This document shows positions 53,677 to 64,000 of a stretch of 64,000 nt of DNA, one piece after another (position 1 is the stretch's first letter; every line of letters begins with the position of its first letter). The position numbers and the translations under genes are program-made. The stretch is from the NCBI RefSeq assembly GCF_027943255.1, contig NC_072896.1:61646501-61710500 (forward strand), given 5' to 3'. Under the pieces are notes generated by a model that was not told the DNA's origin, ran no database searches, and saw only the letters and a list, made by a program, of their open reading frames with translations. This stretch comes from Anastrepha obliqua. Lineage: Eukaryota > Arthropoda > Insecta > Diptera > Tephritidae.

Positions 53677-55291
53677 CCTCACAGAAATAAGTATATTTGC
53701 GAAGTTTTTTATACCAATATCTTTATTGATAGTAACGGTACATTTCTGTTTGGTATGCCAAAATCTGTCTTTGCAGTCCACCTTAACTATTCGGTTGCAA
53801 AATTCTTCTTTAGTCATTATTCTTAGTACCTTATTACAAATTTGTGTTGAGAGATTTAGTTTTCATATGAAATAAGTATATGTGCAATCAGAGATCAGTA
53901 TTGACTTGGCAGACACAGAGAGCAAGTTATCAAAAAATTTGGTATTATTTGCATTGGTATTATAAAGAAAAATGTAAATAAAATAGAATACTTCTTTTGA
54001 ACAAAGTATAATTGAATTATTGATGGGTTAAGCTGTAGAATGCTACGTGGAAGATATTTATCCGATGAAGAGCGTAGTCTTGTTAAAGGGCTAAGCGAAA
54101 GTGGCAAAAGTATTCATGAAATTGCTGTTGACGCAAATCGGCATAGGAATACCATCAGCAACTTTCTTCAAAAACCTGAAACATATGGATCAATTCAAAC
54201 AAAGCGGCTGGCCAACTAACAACGACAGCAGAAGCAAACGAGAAATTCGTCGTCTGGCTGCTCAAAAAGAAATGTCTTGCAAGAAAATCAAACACCATTT
54301 AAGTCGTAAGGTCACCGATAGACGAATACATTAAAATTTGGTCGAGGACGGAACACTTAAATATTGTTTACGGGAGCTGGTACCAAGACTATTAGCGGGC
54401 CACCTTAAGGATCGTTTAGCATTTGCCGGAAAATGTAAATTTTGGACTAACAGATTCCGAAACGTGGTATTTTCGGACGAAAAAAAAGTTCAACTTAGAT
54501 GGCCCAGATGGTTGCCAAAGTTATTGGCGGGACCTTAGGTAACCACGGCAAACGCGCCATAAGCGGAACCACGTTGGCGGGTCTTTGATGATTTGGGCCG
54601 TTTTCGGACATGGTGGAAAGTCTCCAATTTGTTTTATTCCGACAAGATCCAACGCAGAATTCTATGTTGAAATATTAGGGGATATTCTTATTGAGTTTTC
54701 GGGAAACATATACGGAGACGACTGGGCTTTCCAGCAAGATAACACCTTAATCCATACGGCTCGTTTAACTAAGGCCTTCCTATCGTCAAGAAAAATTTCA
54801 GTTCTGGATTGGCCAGCACTAAGTCCCGATTTAAACCCAATTGAGGACCTCTGGGGAATATTGTCGCCCCGTATTTATAAAAATGGTCGGCAGTTTGAGA
54901 CAATCAAAGACCCGAAAGGTGCTTTAGGGGAAGAGTGGTATAAGATAGGTGATTCCACTCTTCAATTTAACTTGGCAGACTCTATGCCTAAACGTATAAA
55001 TGATGTCCTTTCTTAAAATGGAGAACATATTAATTATTAAAGAATCGAAAGTTATAGAAGGTTTGAAAAAAAAAATGTAAAGAACGGCCAATGCAAATAT
55101 ACTTATTTTATATTAAGTTGTTTTAATTTATTTTTAATTTAATAAGTTTAGTCAAGTTGAATTTTTGTTGTATAATTTTTCGTTCCTATTTTTCCTAAAT
55201 ATGTATTAAAATTATTGGTTGAACCTTTCCCTTGCTTTTTTATAGTTTTTCATTTGAAAATTCCCTTGCACATATACTTATTTCTGTGAGG
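53677..55291 (+). mobile_element. Tc1-like element with IR/DR ends
   Basis: Ends CCTCACAGAAATAAGTATAT (53677) and ATATACTTATTTCTGTGAGG (55291) are inverted, and TA flanks both sides (53675-53676, 55292-55293). The motif ATAAGTATATGTGC recurs inside at about 53875 (direct) and its complement at about 55093. This inner and outer repeat arrangement is typical of IR/DR-type Tc1 elements. It carries the transposase remnant at 54040-55016. Confidence 0.88.
54040..55016 (+). pseudogene. Tc1-like (DD34E) transposase, frameshifted
   Basis: Starts MLRGRYLSDEERSLVKGLSE and a helix-turn-helix (ESGKSIHEIAVDANRHRNTI), then in other frames KREIRRLAAQKEMSCKKIKH. The catalytic domain has VFSDEKKVQL (first D), a region with stops near 54535, WAVFGHGGKSPICF, DDWAFQQDNTLIHTARLTKA (second D) and SPDLNPIEDLWG (E). 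At least three frame changes disrupt it. The C-terminal 143 residues (54585-55016) are an open frame. Confidence 0.85.
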
Positions 55292-55293
55292 TA

Positions 55294-55770
55294 TATACAG
55301 GCCTCTTCTTTTCGCCATGCGTTAGCAAGTCGTGAATAGATGAACCCACTGGTATAAATGAACAAATCTTGGCACGGCTGGAATATACATAGATGCCTAA
55401 AATTAAGGTCCGTTATTTTCACCAAGCGTTAGCAACGCTGCAATAGAGTTGTCTTAAATTACATGTGTTTGTATGATACGGAGTTATACCAGTTTGATGA
55501 GGTATAATCATACTCGCTACAGGCGAGTCTTAATCCGGGGTTTGTCGCTAGCCAAATACAAGCACGAACAGTTGCAACCGGGTAAAAATTACCACATTAT
55601 ATATAGGTGTATATTTAATTAAATATTTATTTTACGTAGGGAGCGCGATTTTTGTTTCTATGCAGAAAGGTACTTGAAGCGGAAGGTCACGATATTTTGT
55701 ATAAAAAAGTTAGAAGTGGTTTTATTACCTCTGGTATTTTTTATCCAGTAGCGACGAACGCCGGGTTAAA
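55294..55770. other. No recognised gene
   Basis: Contains two related CGTTAGCAA segments near 55320 and 55426 but no domain or TIR I can assign. Confidence 0.4.
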
Positions 55771-55772
55771 GT

Positions 55773-56396
55773 ACGTTCACATATGCATTAATTTCCAATA
55801 AATCCACAAAATTAATCTACGCGTCCACTTATGACAGATTACCTGCAAAATTGACAATCAGCTGTCAATATTGTTGTGAAAGGTTTTTCTTCATATAAAT
55901 TATTTTGATGGAATATTTTGGCGTTTTTGGTTTGTTTAATTAGTATTAAGGATATGTAGAAAAGGCAAGGAGAAGATATAGTTAATTTAATTGCGCAATT
56001 GGCTGCTAATAATAATCATTTGGAGGAAATCCGTAAATGACTTTTACTAAGGTTTCAAAAAATTATGGCAGCAATACGCATTCGAAATTCGATATTACAT
56101 TTCGTAATAAATAATAAAAGGGCACACGTTTATGGATACATGTATTTTTTTCTGTTATATGAATGCATAGTTAATAATACCTAACAAACATTTTATTAGC
56201 GTTTTTTTACACGCTTAAAAATAACGATCTACTATACTATGAAAACACAGGGTTGTATGCCAAAAAGTATGGTTGTTATCTAGGATTATTTTATAATCTC
56301 AGATTTTAGGAGAAAAATTTTGTATGGGAAAACTCGCTTTTCAATTACAGATTGGAAGTGAAGCACGAAAAAGTAGATCAACTTATATGTGCAACT
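55773..56396 (+). mobile_element. TIR element family A, copy 4
   Basis: ACGTTCACATATGCATTAAT at 55773 and CTTATATGTGCAAC near 56394 mark the ends; the right terminus is slightly decayed. The interior is colinear with copy 1 without the P-like insertion (CCTACAAAATTGACAATCAG region, GGAGGAAATCCGTAAATGA, CGGCAATACGCATTCG). The small ORF has stops (ATGTAGAAAAGG). It gives the empty-site reference for the P-like insertion of copy 1. Confidence 0.75.
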
Positions 56397-56599
56397 ATTA
56401 TTACTTGATAATTTTGTTGTTGCTTTGAGACGCAAATGTTTTGTCAAGATAATCGAGCAGAGAGATAGTGAGCAGAGAAGGGGCGAATAGAAGAGGTCTT
56501 ATATCTGAAGAAATATTTTGCTGCACTTTTTTATTTTTATTTATTTATTTATGGGTTAATTTTACAATGATTGAGCTTAAGAAAATCTTATAGATAAAA

Positions 56600-59040
56600 G
56601 AATTAACAATAAAATTAAAATTATTACTAGTAGTAAAGAAGTTGAAGTTGTAGAAGGTATAAAAGAAAGAAGGTGAGAAACGGATTAAAAATAGTATTAC
56701 AATAGTAATAGGGATTAACTGAAATAATGAGAAATCGTTCGAGTATACTCAGCATTATTCGGCAAGGTAACGAAGCAATTTATGTTTGAAGCTCAAGTTC
56801 TCTTTTATATTTTTAATTTTTCGGGGTAAGTTATTCCAAAGATGGACAGAGAACACAAAGTATTGACGTTCAGTCACCAAACAACTGTATTTCATCGGGG
56901 ATAAGTTTAACGAACGGCAAGATTTTGAAAACATAAGCCGATCTCAGATATCTGGATTCTTGAGTAGTTATGATGTTCTGGTGTTACACTTAGTAAATCG
57001 TCAAAAGATACAGATGCATTTTTTCGTAAAAAACAGAAATGTAGTCGTAACGTGTTTTACAGTAAACGTATCTCGTAATATTATTATAAAAAAAATAATG
57101 TTTATTATTACGGCACACAATGAGTACATAACTCACAACCATACAGTAATGTTGGTAACAAAAACATTTTAGCTATAACCTGTCAAATGTTTACTGAAGT
57201 AGAGTGTTTAGTAGTCCATAGATTTCGGAACATATACTTTGCCTATGTAAGCCTTAAATTTTTAACAGTATGCACATCTTTAATCACAACATTATTTAGT
57301 CTGACTTCAGTATAGTCATCAAGCTTGAGATATTTCTTGTAGATAATGATGCATTGAGATTTGTCACGCTTAAGTAATAATGTATTGTCAGCAGGTGGGC
57401 TGCTTATAAATCTGAAGTCAGAAATCAAATTGCTTTGATGCAAATATCAATGCAGTTATCTTTATATATCTTTTTTCGACAAACAAAAGAGGGCCCAGCC
57501 TTGAGCTACACCTCTGGTTACAGGTAAGAAGCAATTTATTGTGTTATCGGCACATGCTGCTTGTAATCGGGTTTTGACGTCGAACGACGCCGACGTTGAA
57601 AAACTAAATAAGTTTTTAAGCTTCAAAGTCAACAGTTTATGGCCTACGGAGTCATATATTTTGGAATGGTCAAGTAAAGTAAGAAAAGTTACACGCTGTT
57701 TGTCAATGTTTAAGAGTGCTGTGGTGCATTCTAAACCCCAACTGCAATGTGTTCAACAAAGCGCTGTTATTCGGAAACGTGTTTATTTGGCGATGCATAA
57801 CTCGCAAAAGAGCTTTAGATAGAAACGGCAATATTGGAATCGGGCGGTAGTTACCATTCGGTTTCTTTATAGGTATAATGTTCGCTCTTTTCCAAGAGTT
57901 AGCAAAGATTGTCGTGGTTAAAATGGTACTCAGAGCATAAGTAAGATTTCGTAAGATCGCAGTACTAAACTGATGTTCATAGCTTTTTAGTTTACTTAAT
58001 TAATTAATTTGTTCACATCTCGTCTGAAGTCTTAAAGGTGATAGTTTTCCGATCTCTTCCATTTGCGATACGTTTTGTTACTTTTGTAAATCAAGTCTTT
58101 GATATGATTGTTGAACCATGGCAAATTTTTATCATTGACTGATACAAACCGATCAAAGAGCGAGCTAACGTGTTCTTCAATGAAGTTAATTAGCTCATTA
58201 CTAGATATTAAGTTGCGGATACAACCCAGTGAATTTTCTTCCCAGCCCCTTTGAGGCGCTTATAGTCTATGCGTAGAACGTCACGATATTAATAGCATTT
58301 AGTTGTTGTTGTAGCATACCGTGTATATACGAGGAACGCTGCTGAAGTGACAGTCCTTGGCCGGATATAAATCCGGGCCCTTCCGGTTACGTATAACCGA
58401 CTTTTGAGGGCCGGAGTGGCCTAAGGGTTAAGGCGCTGACGGGACACCCTCAATAGCATTTAGTGTCATAGGTCAATTGAAAGTCATGTGTCATGAAAAT
58501 GAAATCGTGCTTAGAAAAACCTGGAACAGAAAGATGGTCAAATGGAGAATTTTTGTGGTATTTTTAACAAAAAATATATAATATCTAGCAAAGAGCTAAT
58601 AGTTTGCTTGAAGTGTGTAGGCATAGGCGAACTCACTTTCACATACATAGAAGGTCGCTGTTAAAATCCCCTCCTACAAAGATTTTATTATGATTAACAG
58701 ACACATTTTCAATGAAATCAACACATGGTGCGTAGACGATGTAACTTTCGGTCTATGTATATACATAACCAAGGATTTTTTAATATGTACTTGGATTTTA
58801 TTTCCATGAAAAGATATTCCATTAAGTTGGCAGTTTCTGAAATACACTTGGGGGGAGCAAGACAAACTATTTTTGACAAACGTCGTACCACCTCGATTGT
58901 CTAACAAAACGGGAAATTTTATGACTATTAATATAATGCTACGTACATGCGTATTAACATGCCACGTAGAGAATCATGTTTCCGATACACACACATCTAC
59001 ATTAGATGATTCGAAAATATATCTGAATTCATCAATTTTA
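56600..59040 (-). pseudogene. LINE remnant (CR1/Jockey-like), minus strand
   Basis: Minus strand, 5' to 3': endonuclease-like NRGGTTFVKNSLSC near 58890; ANIIPIKKPNGNYRPIPILP near 57880 (RT motif 2); GFRMHHSTLK near 57750; RGVAQG-like CSSRLGPLLF near 57500; SSPPADNTLLLKRDKSQCII near 57400, following a lost YADD region; and a C-terminal SEIGLCFQNLAVR to FGITYP.KLKI segment near 56900, matching LW..LP..I. Stops and frameshifts are numerous. A 148-bp retroposon is inserted at 58304-58451. Confidence 0.65.
58304..58451 (-). repeat. CAA-tailed short retroposon with 13-bp duplication
   Basis: AATAGCATTTAGT stands at 58291-58303 and again at 58452-58464, a perfect target-site duplication. The insert, read on the minus strand, starts GAGGGTGTCCCGTCAGCGCC, includes an A-box-like complement, the block GGATTTATATCCGGCCAAGG ACTGTCAC, and ends CTACAACAACA. 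A related copy in the other orientation is at 59077-59200. Confidence 0.82.
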
Positions 59041-59076
59041 GATAGTAGACGCTGAGCATTAAGACGGCGTATTTTC

Positions 59077-59200
59077 TTGTTCCCCCGACAGTCGGTTCTA
59101 CGTTACCAGGACGACCCGGATTTACTATATATCCGGCCAAGGACTGTCACTCCGGCAGCATACATGTACGGGGAATGTCATTGCTGCTACAACCACAACA
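59077..59200 (+). repeat. CAA-tailed short retroposon, second copy
   Basis: GACAGTCGGTTCTACGTTAC, TATATATCCGGCCAAGGACT and a TTGCTGCTACAACCACAACA tail. The flanks ACGGCGTATTTTC (59064-59076) and ACGACGTATTTTC (59201-59213) match at 12 of 13 positions, a slightly aged duplication. It shares the CTACAAC tail with Jockey 3' ends in the window. Confidence 0.75.
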
Positions 59201-59213
59201 ACGACGTATTTTC

Positions 59214-59649
59214 AATCCAGATTTTAGATTACTTAGGACCCGATTCATATTAAAAGTGGCATCTCTGCCCTTGGGAAAATATAAGCCTGTATTAAAATTT
59301 ATTGACAGTGTTGAAATAGTGTGTTATTTGTTTTTGTTGCTTTAGCTGTTGTTTTTCCAAAGAATTTGAAGTTTTTTTATTAATTCCCTTTAAATGCTGT
59401 GAATAAATGTGAATCAATACAAAAAAGAAGTCTAAGATAAATAAAGAGTGCTCTATTTTTGCCAATAAAATCGAAAATTTAAATTGATTTTCTATGTCAA
59501 AAGTCATTCTTTACAAAAATTGAATTAGCGCCACATTTCAATATATTTGATTTGCCAGTACTTTGAATGGTATGATATATTAGTACTTGATTTCTATTAA
59601 AATATCTTAGATTGAATTTATTTCGAATTTAGGAATTTTGATGTGATAG
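59214..59649. other. AT-rich stretch, nothing recognised
   Basis: No domain or repeat was seen beyond short AT runs. Confidence 0.4.
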
Positions 59650-60990
59650 CTACATACACTTGCCTTGTTTAAGTATCCGTACACAAAGAAATGAAAGCAA
59701 CATATTAAGAAATTCATTGTAAAAAATACTAAAACGTTTTAAACTTTTATGGGAAATATTTGGTCAGTAAGTTTTCTACAATTTCTCTAAATTTTTTTCT
59801 AAGTACATCTTTAAAAATTAAAATTTACAAAATAAAAACAAAAAACTTCACTTCAACAGGGATTCCCCGCAGTATGCAGAGGCATATTCATACCCAATAA
59901 CGGTTTTATTTTAGTTTGTAATTGATTTTGCTGTGACTACATTACTTTGGAGTTATTTTAAAGTCTTTGTGTACAAGAAATAGCGATGTCAAAACTAAGG
60001 AAATTAGTGTTGACGAGAGAAAAATTATCCTGAAACTTAGAAATGAAGGCAAATCTTTCGGCGAAATTGGGCAAATCATAGGAAGAAGTCACTCTTCTGT
60101 GCAGTATGTCGTGTAAACTGTCAATTCAACTGGTTCAATTGTGTCAAAGCCACGTTCTGGTCGACCTAGCAAGCTGACCGTACGTGAAAAACGAACCATA
60201 TTGCAATCAATGAAAAATAATTCTCAAATTCGGCTTCTCCAATATGTAAAAACATTTCAAATTCCTTTGGCAAGCATGTGCACGACGACGTACGTAAAAT
60301 ACTTAAAAAAGATGGGTATCGTGGACGTGTAGAACGTAGAAAACCGTACATATCCGAAATCAATAGAAAAAACGCATGGATTTTGCAAACGAATATGTTA
60401 ACAAGCCTCAAGAATTTTTTGAACGTGTTCTATTTTCGGATGAAAACAAATATTTCACAAGAGCGATACTGCGCTCGAAAAAGAAAACCTTGTACCAACT
60501 GTGAAGCATGGCGCGAAAGGTGTGATGGTCTGGGAGTGTATGGTGGTGCAAGGAGTTGGCAAACTTGTTTTTCTGGAGTCAAACAATGGATCAATTTTCT
60601 TATTTAAATATTTTAAAGAATAGCATGTTGCAAAGCGTTCAACAGTTGGAGCTTGGTGATGATTTCTAGTTTCAGCATGATAATGATCCCAAGCATTCGG
60701 CATATAACGTTAAGCTCTGGTTGCTGTATAACACAAATCACCAATTGTGCACAACCGCTCAAATCCCCAGACCTCAATCTCATTGAGCATTTGAGCAAAG
60801 AGGATACTTCTAAATGGCTCCATTGCCACATCGACTTGAGATCCTCAAGCGGAAAGGTTGTCCCACAATTTACTACCACCTTATTGTTTTGTTGTTAAGT
60901 ATGAATATTTTAACCGTATATTGCAATGTACGAATACTTTTCCTGCTTCGTTGAAGTGAAATTTAATTTTTAAAGATGTAGTTAGGAAAA
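59650..60990 (+). mobile_element. Tc1-like element, decayed
   Basis: Inverted subterminal segments: left ACATCTTTAAAAATTAAAAT (59805) then CTTCACTTCAAC, and right GTTGAAGTGAAATTTAATTT then TTAAAGATGTAG (60950-60980). The outermost ends (left near ACACTTGCCTTGTTTAAGTA, right near AAAAGTGTACAT) are only approximate. The transposase remnant starts at 59985: ISVDERKIILKLRNEGKSFG, IIGRSHSSVQYVV, SKPRSGRPSKLTVREKRTIL, RVLFSDENKYF (first D), GAKGVMVWECM and HDNDPKHSAYNVKLW-type sequence (second D). Many frameshifts and stops. Confidence 0.78.
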
Positions 60991-61380
60991 GTGTACATAT
61001 ACATATACATATATATGTACATTAATATTAAAAAAGCGGCACCGCTGACCTCAGTATTTTTGCGTAAAACTCATGTATATATGCTGTATACAATATCTAT
61101 AAATCTCATTAGTCCAGCATCGCCAACTGTCGTTCAAAAATCGAATTAGTATTTTTATTAAATATACGTAATTAATTAAATATATGTAATATATATTTAA
61201 ATATATAATTGTAATTAAAAAAAAATTTAATTAATTAAATGCCAATAATTCAATAAGTTTTGCGGTTCGATAAGAGAGGGTATTGCTACTAGGCAAAATT
61301 TTTTTTGTTTCATTTCAATCTGTCAATTCATTCTTTGATTACAAGCCATTTAGTACCGACGTGTGAAATTATTTTCTACA

Positions 61381-62400
61381 ATGGGAAAAATCAAGTATCG
61401 TGCTGTGATTGAATATTTATTTTTGGAAGGTTTAAAAGCAACGGAAATTTATGAACGAATATTGAAAGTGTATAAGGACGTTTTGCCATTAGTTAGTACA
61501 ATAGAAAGATGGGTTGCTGAATTTAAACGTGGTCGTTCAAGTCTTGAAGACGATCGACGTCAAAGACGTGAATAAACAGCAACAACACCAACAATTGTAG
61601 AAAGAATTCAGTAAATCGTATTGGCAAAACGTCAAGTGACTGAAAGAGATTTAGTAGAAGCTCTAGGCATCTCATTGGGCAGTGTAAGCAATATTTTGAC
61701 TGAAGTATTGGGTTTTAGAAAGCTGTGTGCACAATGGTTGCCGCATTCGCTAACAATGGAACAAAAACACATTCGAATGCGACTTTCTCAGAAACATTTA
61801 GAGCGTTTTCGAAAGAATAAAGTGGATTTTGTGCGTCGATTCATCACTATGGATGAGACTTGGGTGTATGACCTAAATCAAAACAGCAGGCTAAAGAGTT
61901 GTGTAAACCTAACTCTTCGGCTCCGAAACGAGTTTGTGTACAGAAATCGGCCAAGAAGGTGTTAGCACCAGTTTGCATATCAGGGATGCGAAAGGAATTA
62001 GATTTGTGGATTACTTGCAAACTGGTAAAACAATAAGTTCTGAATATTATTGTAACCTTTTAGACCAACTGAGAAAAAATTCGTGAAAAAAGAGCCAGTT
62101 TGCAAAAGAAAAAAAATATTTTTCATCAGGACAATGCACCGTGCCACAAGAGCATTTTGACAATGGCTAAAATCCATGAATTAAATTTCGATTTGTTGGA
62201 GTATCCACCGTATTCACCAAATTTGGTCCCTAGCGAGAAACTGACTTTTTCATGTTTCCCAAGCTCAAGTTGCCGCTCCGTGGAAAACATTTTGAGACAA
62301 TTGAAGTCATAAAAGAGAATTCGAAGAACACACTCGAGCTTGACTTGTTTACAGTAGCACAGAAAACAAACATATCACGCTGAAATTTGCCATGTAAGCT
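61381..62400 (+). pseudogene. Mariner transposase, decayed
   Basis: Frames give MGKIKYRAVIEYLFLEGLKA, STIERWVAEFKRGRSSLEDD, then a stop, LVEALGISLGSVSNILTEVL, KLCAQWLPHSLTMEQKHIRM (the W.PH.L motif), FVRRFITMDETWVYDLNQNS (first D), NIFHQDNAPCHKSILTM (second D) and YPPYSPNLVPSEKL, where the third catalytic aspartate of YSPDLAPSD is changed to N. Five or more disruptions occur. TIRs were not found. Confidence 0.82.
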
Positions 62401-62825
62401 TATAGCAGTCCTACCAAAAAACAAAAAATTTATTTTTGCCATATGTCATCCGCGGACCGTTTTATTGATACCGTCTCGTTCATATTTGAGTAGAAGGTAA
62501 TACACAATTAATATATCATTAATTTCTATTCGTTTTATTTTCTTAATTTGTGGTTTTCTGTGGACTGTTTTATAATTTTTTTTTAATATAATTGCACATG
62601 TCAACAATAATATATTACCTCCTTATCAGAAAGTAAAAAAAAAACTCGATTTTTTTTAATTGGAACCGATACGGAGAAACCCGAGTAAAGTTTCAACAAA
62701 TTGAGACCACTTCTCCTATTTTTGTATGTCGCGTAATGTATGGACTAAAAGAAGCTAAAAAGCCGTAATAAACATGGGTTCGCTATCTAACGGTTTGGAG
62801 ATATGGCAAATTATTATGTTTTTCA
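62401..62825. other. No recognised feature
   Basis: AT-rich sequence between the mariner and the Jockey element. Confidence 0.4.
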
Positions 62826-64000
62826 GATCCTTTGTTGTTGTTGTTGTGTCAGAAATACAAGCCCGTCAGTGTAGGGTATATCACCGGTCGTCTTCGTCTA
62901 GCTCATCTAAAGGTAGGCCCCGGAAACATGCTGTTTCGACAAGTTGGGTCCAGAGGGAGAGGGGTGATGAGTAGGTTTTAAGGGGCATGTGAAAAGGTGG
63001 TTAGTATCGTGCGGTGTGCCTTCACATGCCGGACATACCTATGTTTGGTATGTCGGGGTCAATTCTGGATAAGTAGGAGTTTAAGCTGCTACAATATCTA
63101 GACGTTATTGTGCCAGTGATACGCGGGTCTTACAGGGAAGCTGGAGCTCTTCATCTGCTATAGGTGGTGGTTGGACTCCGATTACGGCATTCGGTGGTCG
63201 GGAGCTTAACCCTCTATCCAGCAGACTATAAATAATCGTCAAAAATCATGTAAAATTTATATAACGTTAATTTTGGTACGCTAAAAACGAATTTGAAGTC
63301 TGTTTTACATTAACTGTGTTTGTTCACTCGCCAGGTAACAAAAAGGAATAACCGTCTGTAGACGGTCAGTAAAAACTTCACAAAAATCAGTTTTATTTTT
63401 TCAGTTTCACTATAACTAATAGTTGCATTGAAAAATATACAGAAAAACATACCTGTTTTGAATTTTTGAAGAAATTTCTGCAATGTTTGGGCATTTTATC
63501 ACAAACGAAAAGATGAAATTTTTCAACTGTAATTTGTTCGACTGATTTCAACGACGGCCATTACTAAACCGACGATAAACATCAAAATGAAACAAATTAA
63601 TACTATAAACGATTTGGAATGGTTCCGTCATAGCCGTAAAATTATATATAAAACCCAAGAGGGTTTTATGATGACCGTTTATGTAGACGGTCTTACTGGG
63701 TAGAGGGTTAAGAAGGTGGTAACGGTCTCCCGATGAATGTCGTTTAATGTCTGTCTAAACACTGTCTTCTCCAGTAAATGTCTGTTAGTTTTGTCCTGGA
63801 TCTTGTCGGCATAGTTTAATAGGTGTCTTCTGACATGCCTAGGAGGCGGTTCTGGCTCAAGCAGGTGTCTGCAAGGGCGGTAGCACCCTAAGAGGAACTG
63901 CTTGCTGATCAATTTGTTGTGCTCCATCACTGTACCTCATTGTGAAGGTGTTGAAGAGGGGACATCAGGAGGCCACCAGGTCGCTGTGTGTTACTGGTTC
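62826..64000 (-). mobile_element. Jockey-clade LINE 3' end, split by a piggyBac-like MITE
   Basis: The minus-strand 3' tail (ACAACAACAACAA) is at 62826-62845, followed going up by sequence for the ORF2 C-terminus. The element is continuous across the insertion: GTCGGGAGC-TTAA at 63197-63209 and TTAA-GAAGGTGGTAACGGTCTC from 63708. Beyond it the frame 63930-63679 gives HNKLISKQFLLGCYRPCRHL and LLEPEPPPRHVRRHLLNYAD, matching the copies at 36100 and 51800. It runs off the window. Confidence 0.85.
63210..63707. mobile_element. piggyBac-like MITE with TTAA duplication
   Basis: CCCTCTATCCAGCAGAC (63210) and the inverted GTCTTACTGGGTAGAGGG (63707) form the TIR; TTAA flanks both ends (63206-63209, 63708-63711). 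The CCCT start and TTAA target are piggyBac hallmarks. The 498-bp interior is non-coding and includes the pair CCGTCTGTAGACGGTCAGT (63350) and GACCGTTTATGTAGACGGTC (63673). Confidence 0.9.

Overview
The window is eukaryotic and looks like a higher fly. Three host genes recognised by translating spliced exons have insect orthologues: fuseless, an acylphosphatase and cytochrome c oxidase subunit 6C (cyclope). From memory their Drosophila counterparts carry closely numbered gene names (CG14021, CG14022, CG14028), so the order looks like conserved microsynteny. A tRNA-derived SINE, SAP-domain gypsy gag, Jockey, RTE, Tc1, mariner, Helitron, Harbinger, piggyBac and P-like elements fill most of the rest. 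I favour a tephritid fruit fly, but that is inference.

Host genes: the last three exons of fuseless (14928-15080, 17757-17940, 19168-19484, + strand); a three-exon acylphosphatase (28841-28904, 40515-40641, 40699-40813, + strand) whose first intron is about 11.6 kb; and a two-exon COX6C (41346-41174 and 41109-41046, - strand), convergent with the acylphosphatase. No 5' exons of fuseless were recognised.

Layout: 1-5.7 kb, a decayed Ty3/gypsy pol (minus) cut by two SINEs and a mariner-like remnant, plus Helitron, LINE and P-like fragments. 5.9-8.2 kb, a long-TIR DNA transposon with remnants of a cysteine-rich protein. 9.2-10.1 kb, a mariner-like element with an uninterrupted but N-terminally deleted transposase ORF. 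10.7-14.8 kb, LINE fragments, a second mariner-like remnant and a short Helitron. 14.9-20.8 kb, fuseless with a TIR element and a P-like element in one intron and a second inverted P-like copy downstream. 21.6-25.3 kb, a mariner fragment, SINEs and an RTE LINE. 26.8-40.8 kb, gypsy fragments and the acylphosphatase gene, whose intron holds gypsy, BEL/Pao, Jockey, SINE, a TTAA-flanked element and a long-TIR element with a 96-bp tandem repeat. 41.0-41.4 kb, COX6C. 42-48.6 kb, gypsy, LINE, Harbinger and TIR elements. 48.6-51.4 kb, no recognised feature. 51.4-64 kb, Jockey, a near-perfect 146-bp-arm inverted repeat, two Tc1-like elements, a mariner, a LINE carrying a small retroposon, and a Jockey copy split by a piggyBac-like MITE.

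The main story is layered transposon insertion around a small conserved gene cluster. Many insertions can be ordered because target-site duplications and TIRs are visible. Nothing prokaryotic, no CRISPR array and no functional tRNA or rRNA gene was seen. All coordinates and exon boundaries were read by eye.
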